Assembly (NCBI RefSeq): GCF_000718985.1
Contig: NZ_JODL01000016.1
Location: forward strand, 124,001 to 188,000
Direction of reading: 5' to 3'
DNA length: 64,000 nt
Origin: Streptomyces megasporus
GTDB taxonomy: Bacteria; Actinomycetota; Actinomycetes; Streptomycetales; Streptomycetaceae
Both the position numbers and the translations under genes were made by a program. Below, piece by piece: positions 58,030-64,000 of the stretch. The first letter of the stretch is position 1. The number at the start of each line of letters is the position of its first letter. The notes beneath the pieces were generated by a model. The model was not told the DNA's origin, did no database searches, and saw only the letters and a program-made list of their open reading frames with translations.

Positions 58030-60504
58030 ATGACCGAACGGGCTGAGATCACACGCGGCACCCTGGAGCCGCCCGATGGCACGGCGCGGGCCGTGACGAC
58101 CCTCGACGCGGACGCCGGTAAAGGGACCGGACCGGACACCTCCGCGAGGCCGTCCGGCCTCACCACCGCCGAGGTCGCCGAACGCGTCGCCCGTGGCGAG
58201 GTCAACGACGTCCCCGTCCGGTCCTCCCGCTCCACGGCCGACATCGTCCGCGCCAACGTCTTCACCCGCTTCAACGCCATCATCGGCGTCCTGTTCGCGA
58301 TCATCCTGGTCGTCGGCCCCATCCAGGACGGCCTGTTCGGCTTCGTCATCCTCGCCAACACCCTCATCGGCATCGTCCAGGAGCTCCGTGCCAAGCGGAC
58401 GTTGGACAACCTCGCCGTCATCGGCGAGTCCCGGCCCACCGTCCGCCGCGACGGGGTGAGCACCGAGGTCCGCACCGGCGAGATCGTCCTGGGCGACCTG
58501 GTGGAGCTGGGCCCCGGCGACAAGGTCGTCGTGGACGGCACCGTCGCCGAGTCCGAGGGGCTGGAGGTGGACGAGTCCCTGCTCACCGGCGAGGCGGACC
58601 CCGTCCACAAACGGCCCGGCGACACCGTGATGTCCGGCAGCTTCGTCGTCGCCGGCAGCGGCTCCTTCACCACCACCAAGGTCGGCCGCGAGGCCTACGC
58701 CGCCCAGCTCGCCGAGGAGGCGTCCCGCTTCACGCTCGTCCACTCCGAGCTGCGCAGCGGCATCAGCCAGATCCTCAAGTACATCACCTGGATGATCGTT
58801 CCCGCGGCGATCGGTCTGGTGCTCAGCCAGATGCTGGTGGAGGACAACGACCCCGACGAGGCGATCCGCCGCATGGTCGGCGGCATCGTGCCGATGGTCC
58901 CGGAGGGCCTGGTCCTGCTCACCTCCATCGCCTTCGCCATCGGCGTCATCCGGCTGGGCCGCAAGCAGTGCCTGGTCCAGGAACTGCCCGCCATCGAGGG
59001 CCTGGCCCGCGTCGACGTCGTCTGCCTGGACAAGACCGGCACCCTCACCGAGGGCGGCATGGACGTGACCGAGGTCCGCCCGCTGGGCGACGCCGACCCG
59101 GCCCACACGGAGCGGGTCCTGGCCGCCCTCGGCGCCTGCGACCCGCGCCCCAACGCCAGCCTCAAGGCCATCATCGACGCCCACCCCGCCGACGGCGCGG
59201 CCGGCTGGACGTGCACCGGCACCCTGCCCTTCTCCTCCGCCCGCAAGTACAGCGGCGCGTCCTTCACCGAGCCCGACGGCACCGAGAGCACCTGGCTGCT
59301 GGGCGCCCCGGACGTGCTGCTGGCCCCCGGCGACCCCACCCTGGCCGAGACCGACCGGCTCAACCGGGAGGGCCTGCGCGTCCTGCTGCTGGCCCGCACC
59401 TCCCGCGCCCTGGACACCCCGAATCCGGCCGGCGACCCCACCGCCGACAGCACCCCCGTGGCCCTGGTCGTCCTCGAACAGCGGCTGCGCCCCGACGCCT
59501 CCGACACCCTGCGCTACTTCGCCGACCAGGACGTCTCGGCCAAGGTCATCTCCGGCGACAACGCCGTCTCCGTGGGGGCCGTCGCCGCCAAGCTGGACCT
59601 GCCGGGAGCGGAGTCCGCGGTGGACGCCCGCACCCTCCCCGCCGACCGCGACGAGCTGGCGACCGCCCTGGAGGACGGCGCCGTGTTCGGCCGCGTCACC
59701 CCGCAGCAGAAGCGCGACATGGTCGACGCCCTCCAGTCCCGCGGCCACACCGTCGCGATGACCGGCGACGGCGTCAACGACGTCCTGGCGCTGAAGGACG
59801 CCGACATCGGCGTCTCGATGGGTTCGGGCTCGGAGGCGACCAAGGCCGTGGCGCAGATCGTGCTGCTCAACAACTCCTTCTCCACCCTGCCGTCGGTGGT
59901 CGCCGAGGGACGGCGGGTCATCGGCAACATCGAGCGCGTCGCCAACCTCTTCCTCACCAAGACCGTCTACTCGGTGCTGCTGGCCCTGCTGGTCATCTGC
60001 TCCCAGGTGCCCTACCCGTTCCTGCCCCGGCACCTGACCCTGCTGGGCGGCCTGACCATCGGCATACCCGCCTTCTTCCTGGCCCTGGCTCCCAACAAGG
60101 AGCGCGCCCGCCCGCACTTCGTCAAGCGCGTGATGCGGTACGCGATCCCCTCCGGCCTCATCGCGGCGACGGCCACCTTCACCGTCTACCTGCTGGCCCG
60201 CTCCCACTACACCGGCGCGGGCGCGCTGGAGGCCGAGACCAGCGCGGCGACGCTGACGCTGTTCCTGGTGGCGCTGTGGGTGCTGGCGATCATCGCCCGC
60301 CCCTACACCTGGTGGCGGATCGGCCTGGTGCTCACCATGGCGGCGGCGTTCGTGGTCGTCCTGGTCACCCCGTTCCTCCAGGACTTCTTCGCCGTCCGCC
60401 TCGTCGGCACGGTGATGCCGTGGACGGCCGTGGGCGTCGCGGCCTGCTCGGCGGTGGTGCTGGAGATCGTCTGGCGCTGGATCGGCCGCCGCTTCCCCGA
60501 CTGA
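58030..60504 (+). CDS. P-type cation-translocating ATPase
   Basis: 824 residues. Actuator motif LLTGEAD near 187, phosphorylation motif CLDKTGTLTEG near 334, hinge MTGDGVNDVLALKDADIG near 579, 10 or so helices with a long cytoplasmic N-tail. This is the general cation-transporting type (P2-like), not a CPx heavy-metal pump; there is no N-terminal metal-binding domain and no CPC/CPH. Ion unknown. The mRNA is probably leaderless and a dyad lies upstream. Confidence 0.93.
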   Translation: MTERAEITRGTLEPPDGTARAVTTLDADAGKGTGPDTSARPSGLTTAEVAERVARGEVNDVPVRSSRSTADIVRANVFTRFNAIIGVLFAIILVVGPIQDGLFGFVILANTLIGIVQELRAKRTLDNLAVIGESRPTVRRDGVSTEVRTGEIVLGDLVELGPGDKVVVDGTVAESEGLEVDESLLTGEADPVHKRPGDTVMSGSFVVAGSGSFTTTKVGREAYAAQLAEEASRFTLVHSELRSGISQILKYITWMIVPAAIGLVLSQMLVEDNDPDEAIRRMVGGIVPMVPEGLVLLTSIAFAIGVIRLGRKQCLVQELPAIEGLARVDVVCLDKTGTLTEGGMDVTEVRPLGDADPAHTERVLAALGACDPRPNASLKAIIDAHPADGAAGWTCTGTLPFSSARKYSGASFTEPDGTESTWLLGAPDVLLAPGDPTLAETDRLNREGLRVLLLARTSRALDTPNPAGDPTADSTPVALVVLEQRLRPDASDTLRYFADQDVSAKVISGDNAVSVGAVAAKLDLPGAESAVDARTLPADRDELATALEDGAVFGRVTPQQKRDMVDALQSRGHTVAMTGDGVNDVLALKDADIGVSMGSGSEATKAVAQIVLLNNSFSTLPSVVAEGRRVIGNIERVANLFLTKTVYSVLLALLVICSQVPYPFLPRHLTLLGGLTIGIPAFFLALAPNKERARPHFVKRVMRYAIPSGLIAATATFTVYLLARSHYTGAGALEAETSAATLTLFLVALWVLAIIARPYTWWRIGLVLTMAAAFVVVLVTPFLQDFFAVRLVGTVMPWTAVGVAACSAVVLEIVWRWIGRRFPD

Positions 60505-60538
60505 CCGGCCCGCTCACCCGCCGCCCCGGACACCCGCC

Positions 60539-60564
60539 GCCCCGGACACCGAAGCGTCCGGGGC
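60539..60564 (+). terminator. Terminator after P-type ATPase
   Basis: 9-bp perfect stem (60539-60547 with 60556-60564); its left arm is part of a 16-base direct repeat (CGCCGCCCCGGACACC) present twice. Confidence 0.65.
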
Positions 60565-60591
60565 AGCGGTGTGTCGGGGCGTCGGGGACCG

Positions 60592-60930
60592 TCAGGCGTC
60601 CTTGGCCGCCGCCGCCTCCCTGGTCAGCTCCACCGCCGAGCGCAGGCTCAGGGACGGTTCGGCCTCGCGCAGGGCCTTGACGGCCCGGACCGAGTCCAGC
60701 GGCCCGTCGAAGCCGACCGCCTCCAGCCTCCGGCGCGTCCACCGGACCCGCACCCGCGCCTCGTTCCCCACCACGGTCTCGGCGGCCTCGGTCGCGACCG
60801 CCACGGCCCGCTCCAGGCCGGGCCGTTCCTCCTCCGAGGCCGTCTCCAGGGCCTGTTCCAGGGCCGCGAGGATCTCCTGGGAGTCCCGCACGACCACGAC
60901 CGCCGTCTCACGCTTTCCCGCACCGAACAT
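60592..60930 (-). CDS. Small conserved hypothetical protein
   Basis: 112 residues, helical and charged: SQEILAALEQALETASEEER, AVAVATEAAETVVG, RWTRRRLEAVGFDGPLDS and LRSAVELTREAAAAKDA. No signal, no metal motif. The last part resembles the ribosomal protein L7/L12 C-terminal domain seen in unrelated small proteins. ATG 60930 has GAGGGGGA about 7 bases upstream. Not recognised. Confidence 0.65.
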   Translation of the reverse strand: MFGAGKRETAVVVVRDSQEILAALEQALETASEEERPGLERAVAVATEAAETVVGNEARVRVRWTRRRLEAVGFDGPLDSVRAVKALREAEPSLSLRSAVELTREAAAAKDA

Positions 60931-61083
60931 GAGGCCATCGTCCCCCTCGCGAGGGATGCCGTTCCACCGGGTCGCACGTTTTCCGAGCCGCCCGGTGCGC
61001 GGGTAAAACCCTTCGCGTGCCCGTCGGGTGCGTTGTTACGGTCCGACCCGCATCGCGCGCACCTCCGGAGGAACACGAACGCC

Positions 61084-61836
61084 ATGAGCACGCATCTGAT
61101 CGGCGGCGGCTGGGACGAGCAGGCCGCCGCCGAGATCTACGGACCGTTCCTCTCCGAGGCCGAGACCGCCCCCACCGTCGCCTGTCTGGTGTTCGACGGA
61201 AGCGGCGGGCCGGACGAGCCGGGCGAGCCGGGTGACGGCGCCGGGGTCTTCGCCCGCTTCGAGGCCGTCCTGCGCGCCGTCGACCCCTCGTGCACGCCGG
61301 TGCCGGTGGTGGTGTCACCGGGCGGCGGACTCGATCCGAGCGCGCTGGACGGCGCGGACGCGCTGCTGGTCTGCGACGGCCCCGCCCCCGCCTTCCACGA
61401 CGCCCTGGTCGACGTGCTCGACGCCCTCACCCTGCGCGTCCTCCGGGGCCTGCCGTACGCGGGGGTCTCGGCGGGCGCGGCGCTCGCCGCCGAACACGCG
61501 GTGCTCGGCGGCCGGCTCTCGGACGGGGTGCCCGTCTGCCCCGACGGCGCCGCCGAGGGGATGGCGGAGCTGGACGTCCGTCCGGGGCTGGGTCTGCTGC
61601 CGGGCGCCGTCGAGGTCCACGCCGCGCAGCGGGGGACGCTCTCCCGGCTGGTGGAGGTGGTCGCGCGGAGGCTCTCCCGGCAGGGCGTGGCGCTGGACGA
61701 GAACACCCTGCTGACCGTGGACGGGGGCCGGGCCCGGGTCTCCGGTGCGGGCCGGGTCCACCTGGTCCGTGCCGGGGCCGTTCCCGGAGAGACGGTGGTG
61801 CGCTCCCACCGCGCCGGAGAGGAGTTCGTCCTGTGA
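61084..61836 (+). CDS. Peptidase S51/cyanophycinase-like protein
   Basis: 250 residues, class I glutaminase-like fold. Nucleophile region YAGVSAGAALAAEHAVLGGR (Ser near 132) matches the S51 G-x-S-A-G pattern. The second motif, EVHAAQRGTLSRLVEVV (near 178), corresponds to DQHFxxRxRxGRL and keeps the His, though other positions differ. Possibly a dipeptidase or beta-aspartyl peptidase. Its stop overlaps the start of a decayed hydrolase (GTGA), suggesting former coupling. GGAGGA is 11 bases before the ATG. Confidence 0.78.
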   Translation: MSTHLIGGGWDEQAAAEIYGPFLSEAETAPTVACLVFDGSGGPDEPGEPGDGAGVFARFEAVLRAVDPSCTPVPVVVSPGGGLDPSALDGADALLVCDGPAPAFHDALVDVLDALTLRVLRGLPYAGVSAGAALAAEHAVLGGRLSDGVPVCPDGAAEGMAELDVRPGLGLLPGAVEVHAAQRGTLSRLVEVVARRLSRQGVALDENTLLTVDGGRARVSGAGRVHLVRAGAVPGETVVRSHRAGEEFVL

Positions 61837-62240
61837 CCCTCGCCCACGACACGGCCGGCGCCGGCCGACGGGCGGTGCGCTGCGACTTCCACGGGTTCGG
61901 CGGCACCCCGGCGACCTGGTGGCCCTGGAGGTCGCCGCCCGCCGCCCGGACCGGGTGACGTCCCTGGTGCTGCTCTGCTCCGGGATGCCCGGTCACCAAC
62001 CCTCCGCCGAACCACGGGCGTTCGACGAACGCGAGGAGGCGCTGTTCGCGGGGGCGACCTCGCCGGGCCCGTCGAGCTCAATGGGGACACCTGGCTCGGT
62101 CCCGAGGCCGACGCGGCCGTCCGGGAAGAGGTGCGTCGGATGCAACGGCACGCCTTCGAGGTCCAGTCGGCGGCCGAGGACATCGGGCCTCCCGAGATGG
62201 AGGTCGACCTCACGCCGGCACCGAACCGCCTCCCGCGCCC
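61833..62240 (+). pseudogene. Remnant of an alpha/beta hydrolase gene
   Basis: GTG 61833 begins VTLAHDTAGAGRRAVRCDFHGFGGTP, then about 90 residues expected before GDLVALEVAARRP are missing. The reading frame continues DRVTSLVLLCSGMPGHQPSA, shifts by one base at the G run near 62050-62055, and goes on DLAGPVELNGDTWLGPEADA and RRMQRHAFEVQSAAEDIGPP before fading out. The nucleophile elbow is gone. No intact product. The Nudix gene overlaps its former 3' end from the other strand. Confidence 0.7.
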
Positions 62241-62255
62241 CGGACGCGGTGGGCG

Positions 62256-62654
62256 TCAGGGCACGAGGACCTCGGCCAGGTACCGCCGCACCGGTTCGTA
62301 CAGCCCGTGCGGCACCCGCTCCACCACCCCGGCGTACCCGCACCAGGCCAGTGCGGCCAGTTCCTCGGTGTCCCGCACCCGTGCCGTCCCGGACGGCGCC
62401 TCACACGCCCAGTACGTCACGACCCGCCGCGTCACCGGATGCGTCCGCTCCCCCAGCGGCGCGACCGCCCGTACCACCAGGCCCGTCTCCTCGGCCGCCT
62501 CCCGCACGGCGGCCTCCCGGCCCGACTCCCCCGGCTCGACCTCGCCGGCCGGGAACTGCCACGACAGCGCGCCCTCGGCGACCCGTCGCCGCACCATCAG
62601 CACCCGGCCGCCGCGCACGACGACCGCCACCGCGATCCCCGGCCTCTCGTCCAC
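62256..62654 (-). CDS. Nudix hydrolase
   Basis: 132 residues from GTG 62654, with AGAGGAG 5 bases upstream; a longer start at 62669 is possible. Nudix box GEVEPGESGREAAVREAAEETG has all key residues. N-terminal IAVAVVVRGGRVLMVRRR is typical of nucleotide- or NADH-type members. Cleans modified nucleotides or hydrolyses nucleoside diphosphate compounds; exact substrate unknown. The 3' end overlaps the decayed hydrolase. Confidence 0.92.
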   Translation of the reverse strand: MDERPGIAVAVVVRGGRVLMVRRRVAEGALSWQFPAGEVEPGESGREAAVREAAEETGLVVRAVAPLGERTHPVTRRVVTYWACEAPSGTARVRDTEELAALAWCGYAGVVERVPHGLYEPVRRYLAEVLVP

Positions 62655-62808
62655 CCTGTCTCCTCTCACGGCGCTTCACGTCTCCTCACGGCGCATCACG
62701 GCGCTTCACGAGCCCTCCGAAGATGGCCGGTTGTGCACGTCCGGGTGTCTTCCGCCCGTCCGCTCCCGGCCGCACACTGCCCCCATGCGGGGGAACACAA
62801 GGGACACC

Positions 62809-63102
62809 ATGACCGCGTTGCTGGTCATCGGGGGGCTCGGCGTCGGCGCGGGCTCCATCGGTTGGGCCGTCTTCACCGAGGCGCCCGCCACCGTCGGATG
62901 GGGCGGCGCGTTCGCCGGCCTCCTCCTCTACGTGGCCGGCGGTGCCATCGCGCCCGAGATCGAGGAGAAGGCAGCCCAGGCCGAGGACCGGGCTCAGGAC
63001 GGGGACGGCTGGTGGACGGTGGGGAAGGACGAGGGGAACGGCACCGGCTGTGGTGCCGTGACCGGCGGGGACGGCTGCGGCGGGTGCGGTTGCGGCGGGT
63101 GA
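62809..63102 (+). CDS. Small membrane protein with Cys-Gly-rich tail
   Basis: 97 residues. Two hydrophobic segments: ALLVIGGLGVGAGSIGWAVF and VGWGGAFAGLLLYVAGGAI; then an acidic region and a tail GTGCGAVTGGDGCGGCGCGG with four cysteines. AAGGGA lies 5 bases before the ATG 62809; 62785 is in frame but has no site. Resembles small streptomycete membrane proteins ending in a glycine-cysteine tail. Function unknown; the tail could bind metal or be modified. Confidence 0.72.
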   Translation: MTALLVIGGLGVGAGSIGWAVFTEAPATVGWGGAFAGLLLYVAGGAIAPEIEEKAAQAEDRAQDGDGWWTVGKDEGNGTGCGAVTGGDGCGGCGCGG

Positions 63103-63201
63103 CGGCGGTTCGGGGTTCCGGGGCCGGTCGTGGGTCACCCGAACGGCTTCGCCGGACGGAAGCGGACACATCCGCGCGCGGGGCGGGATAGGACTGGTGC
63201 C

Positions 63202-63741
63202 ATGACCGCTACCAGTGACGAGCCCGCCGGCCTGCCCTTCCCCATGTCGCAGGCGGACTACCTGGCCACCCTGCCCAAGGCCACCGTCTACGCCTGCCTG
63301 TACTTCACCGACCTGCGCGGACGCCCGCTGCAGATGCGCTCGGTCTACCGGAACCGGCCGTGGCAGATCCCCGGCGGCAACCTGGACGCGGGCGAGGACC
63401 CGTACCAGACGGCCGTCCGCGAGACGTTCGAGGAGACCGGCCTGCGTGTGGAGGGCCCGCGCCCGCTGCTGCTGGTCCACTACATCCGCGAGGACCGGGA
63501 CCGGGCGCCGCTGGCCAAGATCGGTTTCTGCTTCGACGGCGGCACCCTGGACGACGACCAGCTCGCCTCCATCCGGCTCGATCCGGAGGAGCACGACCGC
63601 TGGGCGGTGGAGGACTGGCCCACCTGGGAACGGCTGATGTCCCCCGAGGGCTACCGGCGGCTGGCCGCCCTCGCCGAGGCCCGTCGCACCGGCCGCGCGG
63701 ACCTGCTGGTGAGCGAGCCGATCATCTCGGGATCCGCCTGA
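63202..63741 (+). CDS. Nudix hydrolase
   Basis: 179 residues. Nudix box GGNLDAGEDPYQTAVRETFEE-TG is complete with the REx2EE core. The N-terminal stretch MSQADYLATLPKATVYACLY and the later RDRAPLAKIGFCFDGG are typical of a streptomycete Nudix subgroup. Substrate unknown. Weak ribosome binding site (AGGA about 11 bases before the ATG). Unrelated in its flanking sequence to the Nudix gene at 62256. Confidence 0.9.
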   Translation: MTATSDEPAGLPFPMSQADYLATLPKATVYACLYFTDLRGRPLQMRSVYRNRPWQIPGGNLDAGEDPYQTAVRETFEETGLRVEGPRPLLLVHYIREDRDRAPLAKIGFCFDGGTLDDDQLASIRLDPEEHDRWAVEDWPTWERLMSPEGYRRLAALAEARRTGRADLLVSEPIISGSA

Positions 63742-63856
63742 CTGGCGGTTCCGCCCATGCCGTGACGACACGGACGTGGCGGGGCCGCTCCCGCCGGACC
63801 GAGGCCCCGGTTCCGGAAGGCACGATGGCCACTCGGCCGGCCCGAGCGCCGTGGGG

Positions 63857-64000
63857 TCACGTCCCGCCCGCCACGATCCGGTCGCCCGTATCGGGGGATG
63901 TTCGCGGATCGCCGTCCAGGACGTGGAGCAGGTGGCCCGCCTCGCGCGGCATCACCCCGATCCACACCTCGCCCTCGGCCGAGGCGCACTCGATCACCAG
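63857..64000 (-). CDS. C-terminal end of an unidentified protein (continues beyond window)
   Basis: Open frame from the right edge to TGA at 63857, with 47 visible residues: LVIECASAEGEVWIGVMPRE, then AGHLLHVLDGDPRTSPDTGD and RIVAGGT. Codon use fits coding sequence. No domain can be named. Confidence 0.45.
   Translation of the reverse strand: MVIECASAEGEVWIGVMPREAGHLLHVLDGDPRTSPDTGDRIVAGGT

Noticed and set aside
62646..62712. Short direct repeats TCACGGCGCTTCACG upstream of the Nudix gene
   Set aside because: Two imperfect copies only, irregular spacing; not enough for a CRISPR, IS end or operator.

Overview
The window is about 70% G+C chromosomal DNA from a Streptomyces or a very close relative. 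The evidence is the strong third-position G/C bias, frequent GTG starts, purine-rich ribosome binding sites, overlapping GTGA stop/start couplings, a rare TTA codon in a regulator, and above all an ordered kbpA-afsK-afsS-afsR block next to FO synthase. The gene order resembles the core region around afsR and dmdR1 of Streptomyces coelicolor. I saw no tRNA, rRNA, CRISPR array, insertion sequence, phage or plasmid feature.

Bases 1-5.7 kb hold a partial ADP-ribosylglycohydrolase, fbiC (the deazaflavin step of coenzyme F420 synthesis) and an exported PHP-domain hydrolase. Bases 5.8-14 kb hold the AfsK/AfsR signalling module: the SARP-type ATPase regulator AfsR, the small protein AfsS with a candidate AfsR site in its promoter, a second small protein that is exported and carries the same D-x-H-A-S repeats, the Ser/Thr kinase AfsK with a PQQ-type propeller, and a VOC protein that matches kbpA by position. 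A TetR regulator, a secreted subtilase, a TTA-containing regulator and a flavoprotein monooxygenase follow (14-19 kb).

Bases 19-23 kb are a partner-switching/sigma patch: a RsbW-like ATPase, a STAS antagonist, a decayed small gene, and an ECF sigma gene broken by a one-base frameshift whose zinc-finger anti-sigma/mycothiol-type partner is intact. Bases 23-32.5 kb carry purU, an SCO4402-family gene, a periplasmic binding lipoprotein, a proline-rich membrane protein, an NsdA-like regulator, a primase-like protein, an alpha/beta hydrolase with Ala at the nucleophile position, and the iron regulator dmdR1. A G-quadruplex-like tract lies between the last two.

Bases 32.6-46.7 kb are metabolic: SIS protein, PAS/GAF sensor, pdxH, a second citrate synthase, a CocE-type esterase, a GlcD/GlpC fusion oxidoreductase, serC, and a DrrAB-like exporter with its divergent TetR and a long operator palindrome. 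Between the PAS gene and pdxH is a promoter, a strong ribosome binding site, a 12-codon reading frame and a run of hairpins that looks like an RNA element. Bases 46.8-64 kb hold lipoproteins, a tandem pair of N-terminally shortened serine hydrolases, SGNH hydrolase, aldo/keto reductase, thpR, an MFS/MarR pair, an NCS2 purine permease with a leader dyad, DUF2530, a P-type ATPase, an S51-like peptidase followed by a decayed hydrolase, two Nudix hydrolases and a partial gene at the right edge. Terminator hairpins are long and perfect in several places, which helps define transcription units.
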